The notes below the pieces were generated by a model, which was not told the DNA's origin, did no database searches, and saw only the letters and a list, made by a program, of their open reading frames with translations. Source: Cereibacter ovatus (GTDB taxonomy: Bacteria; Pseudomonadota; Alphaproteobacteria; Rhodobacterales; Rhodobacteraceae). From it: a stretch of DNA of 64,000 nt. Position 1 is the first letter of the stretch, and each line of letters begins with the position of its first letter. Below are positions 61,501 to 64,000 of this stretch, piece after piece. The translations under genes were made by a program, and so were the position numbers. The stretch is taken from positions 1-64,000 of the forward strand of contig NZ_OAOQ01000018.1 in NCBI RefSeq assembly GCF_900207575.1, written 5' to 3'.

Positions 61501-64000
61501 GGGCGCCTCAAGCGGGTCGGCGCCGACATATTCATAGATCGTGCCGGCCGTGCCGCCGCACATGTCCCAGTCAAGCCGCAGCCGGTCGCCCGCAACGATC
61601 ACCTCGGGGCGGTCGAGAACGGTCAGACCGCCATGCCCGATGGTGACCCGGTCGCCCAGCGTGATGTCGCGCAGGCCGGAATGATCGGTGTAGGTCTGGC
61701 GGAAGAAGTTCGCCAGCGCCCGGATCGCGCCGGCCACCTCGCCGTCGCCGCCGGTTGCCGCCGACAGCGCAACCTCCGAGAAGATCCGCGCATCGTCCTG
61801 CGCAAGCACGGTCATGTCGCCGCTGACGTCAAGTGCGGTGGCGATGGTTCCCGCCGCCAGATCCGAATCCAGCACCTCGGCACGGGCGACGCTGGCGGTC
61901 ATGTTGCTGGCCAGAACGAAGCCCGCCGCCACGGCGGATGCGCCCTCGGTGGCGGATTCGCCCAGTTCCGAGGCGGTGTCGTTGGTGATCCGCGACAGGA
62001 TCGACGCGGTCGAGATCGCCGTAACCGTCAGATTTCCGCCGGCATTGACGGTCGATCCGTCGATCAGCGCCACCGCCTCGGCCGGGGTCTCGTCCAGAAG
62101 GTCGGTGCCGATCAGCGCATCAAGGATGTTGTCCCAGATCCCCGTGGCCTGATAGCCGATGGTGTTGAAGGCCAGCGTCAGGTTCACCCCGGTTCCGTCC
62201 GAGGTCATGGCGCTGGCGTTGCGCGCCAGAATGTCGGCGCGGTTTTCGGCCGTAACCGCAACATCGCCGGTGGTGACGATCGCGCTGCCGGTCAGGGTCG
62301 CAGAGGCCGAGTTCAGGATCAGGTTCGTCGCGATGATCCCGCCCGCCGCCACGCTTTGCGCCGTTCCGTCGCCGGTCGCTTCGGCGGCGGCCTCCAGCAG
62401 GGCGTGGATACGCGCGGCCTCGTCCACCGCGACGACGACCGAACCGGCACGGACGGCCGCCCCGTCGATGGTGGCACGCGCGGCGCTGCGGATGTCGTTG
62501 CGCACGATCAGCGCGCCGACCGCCACGCCGCCCTGCGCGGGCTGCACCGGATCGGGCGCATCTGCGCCCGTGCCGGTGACCTCAAGGCTTTCGACGATGC
62601 TTTTCTCCAGCGGCCCGGCAAAGCCGACCACCCAGCTTCCGGCAGCCGAACCCGCGGTCACCGCCACTTCGAAACCTGCGTCGGTGATCGTCTTGGCACC
62701 GGCCGCAGGCACGGCCTCGCCCTCGCCCTCGCCCTCGGCGGGCAGTTCGCGCGCCGCCTGCAAGGCAAGGGCAATGTCTTCGGCCGTGGCCGCCTTGGCG
62801 ATGCCCTCGGCGGTGTAGGTCTTGCCATCGATCACCACCGACAGCGTGAAGGTTTCCTTTGGCGGCACCACGAACTGGAAGCTCGGCCCGGTCGGCTCAT
62901 GGCCAAGGCGGATGACGGCGGTTTTGACCGCAAGGCCGGGCAACGCATCGGCCAAGGCAGCCTGAAGCAGATCCACCGGCTGATCGGCCAAAGCGCCAGT
63001 AAACAGGATGCGGAACCGCAGCGGGGCTGCTTCGGCCCCGGGCTCGGCCTCGGGGTCTTGCGGGACCACGGACACCGCGGCATTGCCCGCCCCCAGCATC
63101 GCATCCAGCGCCGCCTGAATCGCCGCCGCCTGATCGTCAGCGGTCACCGTCCGGCCTTCGCGCAGCGTGCTGGAGCGGATCAGCAGGAAGCCAAGCTGAT
63201 CGACGACCCGTGCCCGGATCTGACCGTGATCGGTGCCCGGATCGGTAAAGTCGATGTCAAAGGCCCAACCCGCACTGGAATCGTCGGCGTTGAAGCTGAC
63301 GGTGGCGCGGCCCGCCTCGCCCAGAAGCGCGTCGATTGCATCCTGAAGCAGGGTCAAGGTTGCGGCGGCGGTATCGGCCAGCGTCAGTTCGGCACTGACC
63401 TCGTCGCCCAGTTTCAGGGTGAAGGTGCTGCCAAAATCGGCCTCGGTGCGCAGGAACAGCAGGCGCTGACGCTCGGCCTCGGTCTGGCCGATATCCAGCA
63501 GCGCAATCGGCGCGCTGACCGCATCGCCCAGCGCCAGCGTGAAGCCTGGCCGGGTGTCCGGGTCCAGCCGATCCGCATCCACCGTCAGGATCAGCTCCTG
63601 TTCCGCCGATGTTCCGGGTTCCTCGGCGGTCACCTGCTGCGCGCCGCTGGGCGCCGCCGCGGGCGCGGCGGTGCCTTCGGTCTTGCTGAGCGGGATGTCA
63701 AAGCCCACCCCCTCAAGCACCTGCATCGCACGGTCGAAGATGGCGGCATAGGCGGGGTCTTGCAGCTCGGCCGGGGTGATGTCACCGAACGCAAGATCGG
63801 GAAGGGTGTAATCGATCGCCGCTTCGGCATCGACAAGACGGCTGAACACCGGCGGCAGCACCGCGTCATAGATCGCGGCAAGATCGACGATCAGATGCCC
63901 CGCCTCGCCGGCCGAGACGAACGGCCCGCCCAAGGACGCGATCAGCGACCCAAGCGGCAGTTGCTGCGACAGGTCATAGCCCAGCAGCGAGAAGCTGAGC
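31567..64000 (-). CDS. Giant repetitive surface/secreted protein, 5' end outside the window
   Basis: The frame is open from 64000 down to a TAG at 31567, at least 10,810 codons, and still open at the window edge, so the true start and any signal are not seen. It is almost free of cysteine (I noticed one, near 61560) and rich in A, G, T, V and D. Order from the N-terminal side: an acidic region (62.5-64 kb); long beta-solenoid-like repeats (about 49.5-62.4 kb) with G-V-x-V-x-G-A-G-x-x-A-x-N-x-I patterns; a coiled-coil segment near 48.8 kb; three Ig-like repeats; G-D-rich repeats; an RTX block; and four C-terminal lectin-like units. Such size and composition fit a secreted adhesin. Long open frames on the opposite strand are shadows. 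Confidence 0.95.
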   Translation of the reverse strand, partial: LSFSLLGYDLSQQLPLGSLIASLGGPFVSAGEAGHLIVDLAAIYDAVLPPVFSRLVDAEAAIDYTLPDLAFGDITPAELQDPAYAAIFDRAMQVLEGVGFDIPLSKTEGTAAPAAAPSGAQQVTAEEPGTSAEQELILTVDADRLDPDTRPGFTLALGDAVSAPIALLDIGQTEAERQRLLFLRTEADFGSTFTLKLGDEVSAELTLADTAAATLTLLQDAIDALLGEAGRATVSFNADDSSAGWAFDIDFTDPGTDHGQIRARVVDQLGFLLIRSSTLREGRTVTADDQAAAIQAALDAMLGAGNAAVSVVPQDPEAEPGAEAAPLRFRILFTGALADQPVDLLQAALADALPGLAVKTAVIRLGHEPTGPSFQFVVPPKETFTLSVVIDGKTYTAEGIAKAATAEDIALALQAARELPAEGEGEGEAVPAAGAKTITDAGFEVAVTAGSAAGSWVVGFAGPLEKSIVESLEVTGTGADAPDPVQPAQGGVAVGALIVRNDIRSAARATIDGAAVRAGSVVVAVDEAARIHALLEAAAEATGDGTAQSVAAGGIIATNLILNSASATLTGSAIVTTGDVAVTAENRADILARNASAMTSDGTGVNLTLAFNTIGYQATGIWDNILDALIGTDLLDETPAEAVALIDGSTVNAGGNLTVTAISTASILSRITNDTASELGESATEGASAVAAGFVLASNMTASVARAEVLDSDLAAGTIATALDVSGDMTVLAQDDARIFSEVALSAATGGDGEVAGAIRALANFFRQTYTDHSGLRDITLGDRVTIGHGGLTVLDRPEVIVAGDRLRLDWDMCGGTAGTIYEYVGADPLEAPRLDQQDYGDTTLWRAVLGDPDRIYVALTARQGVDLATEDFTDATNWLAVDLDQIVEAAALAANVLEGGSGKGTGFGGLVVRNDIGSRVAATVSDATVTVAGALDLAALQSAQVVADDKSVVSADTAGVNVVIATNTIMGGTTALIEDVALVTGGDLALRARTEASILATVTSEVQASTSVGVVLAFNTIGYRPTNLLFSTIDALAGTDLGGAPTVVTQAVIRRATLDVGGDLTTDAGWTGAIVAVIESSALALQVNTGTDGGEGEGTTSVTVAPVIAMNRIAARTDALIEGLAAGTIAGVDGAVHVRAAANTQILARLASSAVSLAAGTQGDSTAVSIGAVIGRNEVSSDVTARIGGSATAAFEALQDIAVTALDDALIRAELAATSLAISAGNSAVTSVSLAANFAQNIIRSSATAAVLDLGRIQAGGALTVRADRTAVIDAIGRATAVSVALSLGSGSAPAVSGAGTLAMNRIAGGLVAEIRNVARVLADESITVSATNSARISADILNIAASVSASSGQSTAVAIGIAVAENEIGFTASPPASTTYDSDQIAAGLSADQTVRILGTHALAGQVYRYTGPDRDKATYLDIEDYSVEDLWQRIDLVEAPEPATAQIVNAAEVAAVGDITISAASQESISSSVVVVSLAVAASAKGGTAVAGAGSAARNRIRGGSLARLVSVAALSGDDLSVLAENRAEIRSVVVGAAVAAAVGGSQSAASVAVGLAVSLNDVNTQALATIDAAATGAGGLGSVLVRSRVAPPGSFTVSPAIDAADLDAATELALREGSDGKIGIDADAWAQSVDTWTALIDAFNARLPEDARIAAFNPIRDLAALPAGTHPATGLSTTWPALLTLLAKGPGALVDAAASDLARARAVQAVAEVRARLGAVLDGAQIAHDGALSVTQLMDGTAADPFSVWRITDEAGRKWLVYQEAGGKFGLYSDDLRLSRAQEGEGWVLVDGLGRSFAIRLGGAGLDVQQDTIAAIGAAAALSASVSGQTGLAISGAGVGVRNAIGGGASARITDSVLASSGDVTVTAAGQAAINAVVVAASAALGFGKTGVGVALGAAVAINAIGQEGQEFAVAAEVANTTLIAGGGHVVVSAVNQTRTDAVVVAGAAAIAGGQQGVAVSGSGAVGLNEVHAATRATITGQGTGSAADRIEAASLAVTAVNLARIRSFVGAASLSVAVGQQGIAVAIGASVARNLIGGGTTARIDAMAGGIELTGVASAVTAPGMSAAGRSIEVMAHEAAAIHATVMAAALAAGFGQTGVAISGAGAFSRNRIGGSGVVAEILGSDVTSDAGDLWVSATSETAIRSTVVAASAAVAVGQQGVGASLGVAVSENEIGFAAQDMADIDADHVAGQDTPATVATGDVIVIASGARAGEAYEYLGPTTIQARDYAKYLSSAIASNGVLTQGIAPNDVIFDAATGRLYSHIGTTPLAAGAALDFTDGTRWIAGGVLNLLDYANGDLFRRVDLTRAGTSIRAQVLNSDLALTGGDVTVAATSRAEIGAITVAGSVAVAGGQVGVGIAGSGVGVTNRIASDPTARVSGGSVTAHRLSVTARDDSTVTAVAAAASIAAAFGQAGVAVSLGISVARNAVDNQVTAEVSNLTLVSLTATDTPLVVDARTGAGLLSAPLSVGGNLTFARLDSAAVTDDPAQDAATLRALKAALEQAGEIVSADTGSDTALAADLRVTVLTEGQGWAVVDAAGRQWTLTRSGDTLVSRRSTISAVSAAAALAVAGGQVAVGVAGAGAAAVNAITSNTVALLSNASVRAAAAGTIIVRAEDVSAIDATVIAAAMAAAVGQVGVGASVGASVARNFIGFDLYGGAQSGRGAVAARVVDLVLRGADGTGAGSALDIDARSDRKINALVFAGSVGIAAGQVGVAVAGSGVHAENRIAGSTVAGIFGAGTSILSSAIDIDAANRSRIDAVAAAVALTVAGGMVGVSLSVAATTAVNEITSVVRAGVARSDDDQTPARGTVQAEGAIGVRATDLSAIRSTAAAAAVALSGGMVGVSVAGAGVGARNAIGTQTVAEIVGMTVSAAGDVQVHADSRGTIDATIVAAALAAAAGSVGIGAAIGVAVARNEIGYGGDGSGQTYTTAASEPPTITAGDVVLITEGVRKGQRFEYVGPQPIKAADLARYSTADTAKRTIRKNDAIFDAATGRLYTYLGAEPLTVAPSTLDFDDPALWARNGVLSQMDYANAKLWREVGLARDGAQVVARVVDASLASTGGDVAVRATSRQEIRALVQAISAGVAVGAGGVGVGASGSGASATNRLATDVQALVQSSTVLASDEVSLLATDDSTIDAVTGASALSASYGSVGVALSIGVADATNVVENRVRAEAVSSDLVAHGSGGADGSAIAIEAYTHATPTAVGLPTTLTAAELTDLSGTATDADGKALAADVLADDALRARLHADLRAAGVEILGPAGQLRLSEITAGRRWAVVDGLSGRQWVLDLGSAGFTAERVTINAVSQAASVSLAAGDLVGVALAGAGANAVNVVNTDTVARLAGNATAAGTRATEGGLRVESASESRIQASVIATSLAAAGAGGGAVGVAIGAALSENYIGFDLSGATSAVTASDATRPVAGRTWAVIEDATVTSTGAASQVLATAGQTINALVISGAGSVAVGGVGLAAAGAGVGARNWINADTAARLSGGLDVAVDSLVVQATNAARIEAVAGAIAFSVSGGLAGLSLAIAASEADNRILSTTTAEIVAGGATTGTVTARTGGVTVDARDDAHIAALGAAIAFSAAGGVVGISVSGAGVGVVNTISTRTTAEIGDVTLRTASEVAVWAKGNAAITSDVISAAASIGGGVAAGAASVGASVAENRIGSLTRPDGRRAGAFALVSEGADIATAANALQLDGGVVTVENGTFARSPDGKLYQYMGATTKTVALATLDFATDSDWFQVGRASVVGGQTVVTLPTPSELTALLEGTIVTSNGSFYRYFKPTAAEAIASARNEWAVVLSDSQAEAAKTDITQLATNDIYTDGEAYYVYLGGTAPAAGTVPSLSSGQWLRAMPVATLFTDLSALQAVAIGDMIRTDDGAFRYVAETPLDLAAQSSADYFAGVLAAQKSRIEGTSRVPLWQEERGLILIAEGSHIDATGVFADSVVSVQGTILAVQEAGVTRYFQHVSSRTVTVDQAYVTARGYASSGDWAEVTEQVELASAVKQASQAGTTVAVGDLLAVTLNGTERVFRLTDGNAVSATLDYAQGLVEGKDFWAPVSAAADNTTWLDGTVVVDADGRLRIYQQPDTITTSVDDAGWVRMDQAAEGAIFDAEVNYVVAGRQLHDLTPGMLVAGSDGEIYQYARTAPPLSDQDLFAIDFAGNPHWLPLSGGGAGGADIVVRAVMTSRITANVGAFAVALVAGGTGYSAAGSGASAVNVIAYDTVADVHGATLSAALGAVVIEASDTSSITAEVKSASVAGALAGIGSAVSIGVSLADATIGGNLRASMRDSSVTEARSLDILATDDRVIDVVAAASSMSMSTGIGAALSGGGASATITDTGLREALLTGDGTQGVTLTGAARVVLASESDLRANISSSSIAVGLVAIASAGAVATVQAGGVFHARAEGVDVTAAALTVRAERLMASEAIVRGLSVGTTMGVGASVATVSITSDVRAQAGGSGATFTLGALDVSARLGAKGGKDLVDVQAYASGGGLLLGVQSTNARATNRATVIAGLTGGLFSVTGALSVGADASGRQKAVSKGVAGGLIGVGATDASLTASSTVEAAVSAGTEVRYAGSMTIAAAATDENLFDIEAGAFGLASGAAAQGRTTSNSSVFAGLRDGSSAANRALVTVGGVLAIAATYRAAPTGVIGTSAFGAVAGSGASITHTVTGRTQGRIGNHADVTAGSIDAIAANALDGRSFVDAKTGGIASGASSRTDTRISFTAEMIIGTHAVVETTDRAGTLKIKTENSLLHEDRVKLVTGGAISGAGAYGTLRADDLVSQIIVSENARVIAGGELELEATGTGTTKLQSYSETFGAATVAIGSATTIVTPIQQILFKAGSSTVSEGNMYVSAGSNKDLLLPDQSYTSRVDNFAGSLIPIDDLKTVALYEADNIVHIQTGARLESFANIDLNADGWGDVGVTGVAKATNWTSAVASALGGGNVGSGNGARRAESFGAVINDGSIVTGQRRNRILVTKLNDKGETVVDTVATTATGYRTTLDEAGLPTITFARSRTGLEAPQFVEIQKARANLAIYSDSNNQTLKTFYTEQIKRLEEELLILGLAERRGNTVVPTAPEVEVITIAPVNAQAGRVRVLSDYLYGAGTFDVPKSARIEIQHNSPAQLVIEGMTIPMFNGGIYFNGADVTKDAADIATVRSRINAENLFNVDQNNSTYNSDDKLGRHSGSAPQAGFSLSTGSLGSDDTQPEIIINVANVALYANPATGAVPPAQSITIKGDIIAPTAKLKVRNPSNGGSILITGEVQVAALILEAKSSITISGVQQAHTSGDPVGNFVPLYGQGTSAAIVTGPESYSPAVTSQPNIVAERVTIDAEYINLNGHIQAGRKVFTLTLDDEVARAIITAQRGGANYTTIELASAPDFTLIYDRQAAALIVKPLRPGGGVIDLTGRIVNTGFGRLTANGGYPEITITNPLEMNRFATAWDLVVEDLDADRRGVGQIKIADKQRNLASLYTVNADGTVKLETQGLSGGAGYVLTQFGAIRDIPDYTPASGIRYGWAIGEETRTRETARWQESNWLGIFNLGSRGIPVPPVTQTLASALVPNSNYFFMSSDTRAYTYNRDEVVTSATDWKQTYYNVRSSWYGKKTYTYQYNRNVGKFITHSHTIRADYPVDIDFLHNTQGTIFIDAGQADLVIDGRLTNSLGQVTLTSQRDISAKSTIDPQSPTGDGQPKANIAARQILLTAGGRIGTDRTALPVTITSPEVGTSATGYRIDASATTGVHIRQYIGVLRVGTITATSGDRSVVSLAGDDGILRAAGGSHRITGGSISLTSAKGGIGLSGTGGDLLLDTGVTSDDVLTVAAAADVYLREIDDGNAARPDDLRVKEIRAAGQTVVLTVENGSLVDGNGKEVVDERAVSELMGTVWTDMQLTSDTGGNAKVEDAKTQLRASKTRQYATYWQWRATQEAAYDAYWSTRAVQDAAGTLAAVLSGAAEISLTAAREAELLAEYRTAILRNLEPRHGLVSGTAAAGAEVRVTWGGTVRSVTAGTDGGWTAAFTQTEMDGVLAGALPTVSAGAAIVSTQRGTTDPEVDRVAQALLAAYRSRATAEFLALHGVLGDATYGAVAGTAAAGAEVTVTWGTATRVVLADVTGRWSAGFTHAEVGALAEASQPTLSTGAILTATRGALNVDFRSSLYLDRVMVDEADLRLADGDMVSLLRVQTETALTATDAHATLVRASADQLAAAIAQSQVALTTLVNSRSEQFRGLSEEFADSTHATIAGTGTAGATVTVVWNDVSKQTTVYGDGTWALAFTADEIGLAAAETAVSASSGTVKVTARAIAALNDAYIVPLTETEAATVAGSIKIWSSDELVYGFGAGLLKPVTDTNTAIEDANIVAGSFYFTVKGNVGRTEGQELIDLTKDLTGPQRLLMAAAERSDVNFLTTDRIAATVDFKITGNRLVRRAETTGAAFDSVFKAGDVLQIEGNTANATETRFFTIHAVSADEIVFTATGRTVASTEFNVGVMLSAVSLNPMGNDASAMVTIDPDNLHRITVAGGAMFTGLSVGDRVVLTNFSGTAEGITLASKRPSVNVNTAADPYTVTAVADDGSWIEFTESLKAETQIAINLRQIVDLKWVQIQLRDDFNITVTDRVKGSAGGDTFLSSESSIKLDLVTAGASARIKAGDSLTSLLSGTSENLIAQKSVVFEAGTGGIGAAGARLWYDIQGGAAYSMTARANGDVWLGETAGHAMIGSIYSKTGNVDFRAIGLDADIVDATKTSFVKIEADDIRLWATGSIGSASNPFEIEARGLGTAAGTGWVTLTAGSDLDDHIVVHEQNGDMVLRNVYAGGDVTLEAAVSIRDGVDLVDATDPTSAEDTTSSLPRADITANSITLTAWTGYIGEAGNELDINMSHRAAGLLTTWSALDTYVIETAGDIRLNTVGTTDPVAQVSSVTLTGSYAAGDRITLSVDGKSVTLTVTEADLIAGGAAPATLNGLLTRLAALIEASATLAPRVVATLPADGVLYLTARVGGAALAVSASRNGASDGIAVATVTAPAAGRVAYVTAAAGSILNATAPGTSNVTGGKAYLFASQDIGQVDTPIQTRIGVLQGESTLGDTYLVNLGDLSVQQFYRAIGSAGMAAGGQIRVTAKSPVTIASDVTAVGNIIYTATDSAWQDRDDITILGGVEVTSTAGQVFLFAGDNLTVAAGATVSGAKGIVIHTDIGGAIDPDGGDITIAGNLISGEGKVYLETSDVADTVVIESSAVLKFGQTPVAGTMNDFVLATKGGNDTVTIKAALSADHVVLSLGAGDDRLTTTAALKAIGVLAAGGGTTRIGGDVRIDMGDDSDSADTISLGGAVTAARDLAITKLPTTEHRVTLGIDKDADPLETPLGQAGEITLTPTQIAAGDIAVTFAAPIANPVIALTGHDASVPYTLRVTSFSSTGFTFRVDYWPGQSGTISANLTVDWLAVTEGTHVLAGGRVVEARRVTANHQTQAVAFSAGFTQTPVVLTSVMSRKGTEAVDSDGFDIGTDGLSLRLKARDADADGVIAETVGLIAISVGIDAATGSVLLETGVHGLAATSHSYGQTFADAVVLAERQTLNDPDAGRSVIVTEGTGAVSVLFEEESSDGVHTAETIGIVALPKGVFPIVARNPDLTALVAVGDRVTVESDGSIAIYAYQGTKAAQIDLARTDYTDTRLWKPQTDAATLTGALSLTTLSAAKLTAGRDLLLRTGGGDDTVQIAGAIQVTRDILIRMDRGLDRFATTAAITTQTGAISVLMGDSPASERGPFAKKDAPLQTVLFDKSAAVTAATDLTVISTGAGDFHLLATGTVAAGRDVLIFSADGRDLIDFDRTLVAGRNLTALTGSESDVIVIGAGLEATAGAILIDLDTGAESDLSLRQRFEVTEGGIMAGTSLSIAATGKSPVDVVTKGAILAGSWAQIGLGSGNDTLTHVGSLRTGSYLDVSMSAGADAVLFDGTVTAGGLIRVDLGTGAPSTLTGGGGALLDRLQVTGDMVAGTSVSLLKSGTNGARITLDGKLSAGTFILVRTGSGDDILTFNDKVTAGSGLTVDTGGGIDSVTFAQAVQTLAGDVMLTFGAVRADRSRLTVAQTLTSAGGITLVNTGTGGLTATFARAVQAAGTITLDTGDGWDVLDFDAAVTAGGNVTVTMDGGGDVINLSTTAGFFAVGDISVNMGDFDGIADEAVVSGALVAAGALRLSNRGTGAFALKLAGARLQAGAGGLFLETGDAADAVTLTDATLTSAGAMRLDFGGGADVVAISGGSLTAAEGLSLLSGAGADRVTVQGASLSGKTVSLDMGEGDDLLILSDLAGLHGAATVLGGAGLDEVQIIRLPAQRAGDTLTIDGGEGSDTVRIQTHGSVSGTGISYDIAVRDSGAAKSGLDLLDVRGTDEADLFLVRDGALALRHGTVAQLEAGTLPADQERVLYDANQNGGLWLRSFGGADVVALDDTATSTAVDTGSGADLVRVGQLYATKPAVSLAPSGATLSGTVTRAVSGGWLSDGVSHATLIRTGDGDDRIEVNANAAPLRIEAEAGEDAILIRSFAAADGSGAVMAGALTFAGGAGADAVTVEGTDAADTFLVESGRIRGAGRTVALSASTEILRLAAGAGDDTIHVHSTLAGTYTEVLGGLGSDEMVVGGPVSGLRASGSGTPAAVATDATDALVWLGANPGAAALSSTGLAVPSLSVAGSRKPDAIAGALRLDGAGQAAQSFGRPLVMAGEAAPAGVTRALAEDAEAIDRLTVRADATQAASGAMATASLGGRVFQQITGLGQSDNSVSIATAAGVLSQARGIHATAMEVTEILLGAGADSFAFGDLARVSDNSTTTALVILHAGGGDDSLSARAVHGAQALVLYGEAERGLAAYGTAVLTGKDVIDLGGHSVGTILVDGGGDNDIVLGGAGRLVAVGGAGNDTLTGGTGAALLVGDGTLILDRLTGRARIGAAGSVGADRLTGNNGADLIAGDDLVTDGFAADAANPTLLTMAGAGGADVIAATGTGSILIGGGAADTITAPGARLIIGDIGTVSLAADGTLLRAVTDGTAFGGADRITLGAGGATVIAGAGADTVTASGGRNVLLGDDGDVTFAQGKADRVQALHFTSAGADTITGGTGHDLILGGGGADVLAAGDGVNIVVGDLAILSGLASGELTPREGGALIILATATDAVMGGADRITGGAGRDLLIGGQGADTILAGAGDDDIIGGHFIDAARQDVAALALSDGNNVIDAGDGHDVVVAGHGLIRTSASGFDPRLLTTAGTAAADPTGRPVRQILSHTDPQATADRFGNHTVAGGAGDDMLFGGQGHDLLLGDASLVMTAAGALDARVGANASILTGSAAYAYLAATRASAWKAVRSASATGAHLLMERKVAAGTEWLMGSVSALDGGRSDLIIVRPGAGSLPATAGDNYIEGGAGDDVLIGGAGADDLIGGSSRLFGAYIAAGSGAKAAAISAGADTILSGNADLRAAPVAGSALVAGNATVWKIVSGSQFAEAGTVAGVTRAVIRRAIELAESEPDTAAVSRLFSASKGDHVVASQAMDRTYGDMGAGRPGVNGAGQTSVVSKRTADLALLVNVIESKGPQISAASLDAAGVSASAQQAVAVSSASSVPLYLYKPASGGFEVSQPARRPVTAGAAGVMDISANPGGGYVYVDNLGGVWFHGTVPVTGDGGTGGGGGTGSGGDPVDPTIRGIGRSGQFTISAADVGLPVRVEFGASIANAVIALTGTQTGSEPYTLRIVDRDETGFRVVLQEWEYQDGRRTMPETIHWLAVEAGVHQLADGRVLEAGTVLADVSSGSVAFAAKFASAPVVLTSVMSDFNPEAVDSNPVSVTAARAELRLESEEARGKAAGKELVGYIAISTGTGTRRVTNAVDSTKRSFALGVGFADIVVLAEEQSAKQADAGQVRIGTVTNTSVELFFAEEQSLDTETLHGREDLGLVALVAGDLRGVRKADAAWVTKAQLDALAEARQSQTAVVGAAGTIKVAGASAGKPIRINFGNRIDNAVVVLTGTLDAMAEPYTLRVLSRDTAGFTFIVDEWEYQDGKRTDTVTVHWLAVQAGVHTLADGRVVEAGTLLADDSAGSVTFSAGFAAGPVVVTSVMSAIDATAVDASPISVTTTGFEARLQSEQARAGFDRVQELVGYVAFGAGPNVKTLTSGSHFGMPVAFDGAVGAPVVLADTQTRKDADPQSTMIWTVATRSATLFLSEEQSAEADRRRSEFDTIGLAVFDKGLLTGTRKGDAAQVTAAQLAAAKAAGEATLAVQNAVIGASGKATVTAAQVGKVIRVNFGTSIENAVVVLTGATASTSDPFTLRVLSRDATGFTFMLDEWEYQDGRRSASVTVNWVAVAAGVHRLADGRTIEAGTLLADGTSGGVSFSAGFAAGPAVITSVMSSLDATAVDSSALNVTATGFEARLQSEEARAGIPRSQELVGYIAFGLGGGAVQRIEAGASAVTMKYGRTYTNAVVVADSQTMRDTDPQSVLIAAQSTTAARFVIAEETSVSSNTGRSQTDTVGVAVLEAGLLRGQALGSAAMVTAAQLAEAASAPVYRAIGQSGSVTVTAKQAGNPIRVTYSSPITNAVVMLTGSYQSGDPYTLRVVARDDTGFSFVIEEWEYQNKIRMKTETIQWVAIAAGVHQLADGRLVEVGTVEADTSASAVTFKAGFASAPVVVTSVMSNRDTKTVDSSPTAITRNGFSVGLQVEKGQAQTHAKETVGYIAVAPGASLTGGLATTLGVSSVAKSWTAPAGFASLVVVADTQTRNSPNTASVKLKSLTSSGASLLIEKEASKSVDLSHPTETVGLLAFLKGMIYGLTR
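31570..34940 (-). repeat. Four C-terminal H-type-lectin-like units of the giant protein
   Basis: The motif E-W-E-Y-Q-(D/N)-(G/K) recurs near 32165, 33013, 33884 and 34739, a period of about 850-870 bases (about 285 residues). Each unit holds three related segments ending in W-(L/V)-A-(V/I)-x-A-G-V-H, V-G-Y-(I/V)-A and V-G-(L/V)-(L/V/A)-(A/V), with preceding F-x-A-G-F-A-x-x-P-V-V-V-T-S-V-M-S. This resembles tandem H-type lectin sandwiches that bind sugars. The family match is my reading of the pattern and needs a profile search. The last unit ends the protein. Confidence 0.75.
35715..37345 (-). repeat. RTX-type glycine/aspartate nonapeptide block
   Basis: Clusters such as G-G-A-G-N-D-T-L-T-G-G, G-G-A-G-D-D-M-L-F-G-G-Q-G-H-D-L-L-L-G and G-G-A-G-D-D-V-L-I-G-G-A-G-A-D-D-L follow the calcium-binding G-G-x-G-x-D-x-L-x pattern of type I secretion substrates. 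They lie internally, about 900-1900 residues before the C-terminus, and are separated from it by the lectin-like units. Confidence 0.85.
37400..42300 (-). repeat. G-D-D-rich beta repeats and a fifth lectin-like unit
   Basis: Segments such as V-R-T-G-S-G-D-D-I-L-T-F alternate with strands A-G-x-x-x-V-x-T-G every 35-45 residues, especially from 38 to 42.3 kb. At about 41130-41890 one diverged copy of the C-terminal lectin-like unit is embedded (V-D-Y-W-P-G-Q-S-G replaces E-W-E-Y-Q-D-G; T-S-V-M-S-R-K-G-T-E-A-V-D-S is kept). A short aromatic module (I-A-I-Y-A-Y-Q-G) lies beside it. Confidence 0.65.
45115..46010 (-). repeat. Three bacterial Ig-like repeats in the giant protein
   Basis: Copies lie at about 45120-45240, 45576-45703 and 45879-46005. 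Each reads roughly G-T-A-x-A-G-A-x-V-x-V-x-W, then a loop, then G-x-W-x-x-x-F-T. This is the common pattern of bacterial Ig-like stalk domains in adhesins. The second and third are closest to each other. Confidence 0.75.
49500..62400 (-). repeat. Beta-solenoid-like repeat region with aromatic Y-x-Y-x-G modules
   Basis: Dozens of diverged repeats share V-x-V-x-A-x-x-x-A-x-I followed by G-V-(A/G)-V-(A/S)-x-G-A-(G/S)-V-(A/S)-x-N-x-I, suggesting a parallel beta-helix. Interspersed are short modules of the form Y-(E/R/Q)-Y-x-G, then D-(Y/F), then L-W, at about 51.4-52.9, 54.9-55.1, 57.1-57.4, 59.7-59.8 and 61.4-61.6 kb. They resemble small carbohydrate-binding modules. The pattern is clear; the family names are inference. 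Confidence 0.7.
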
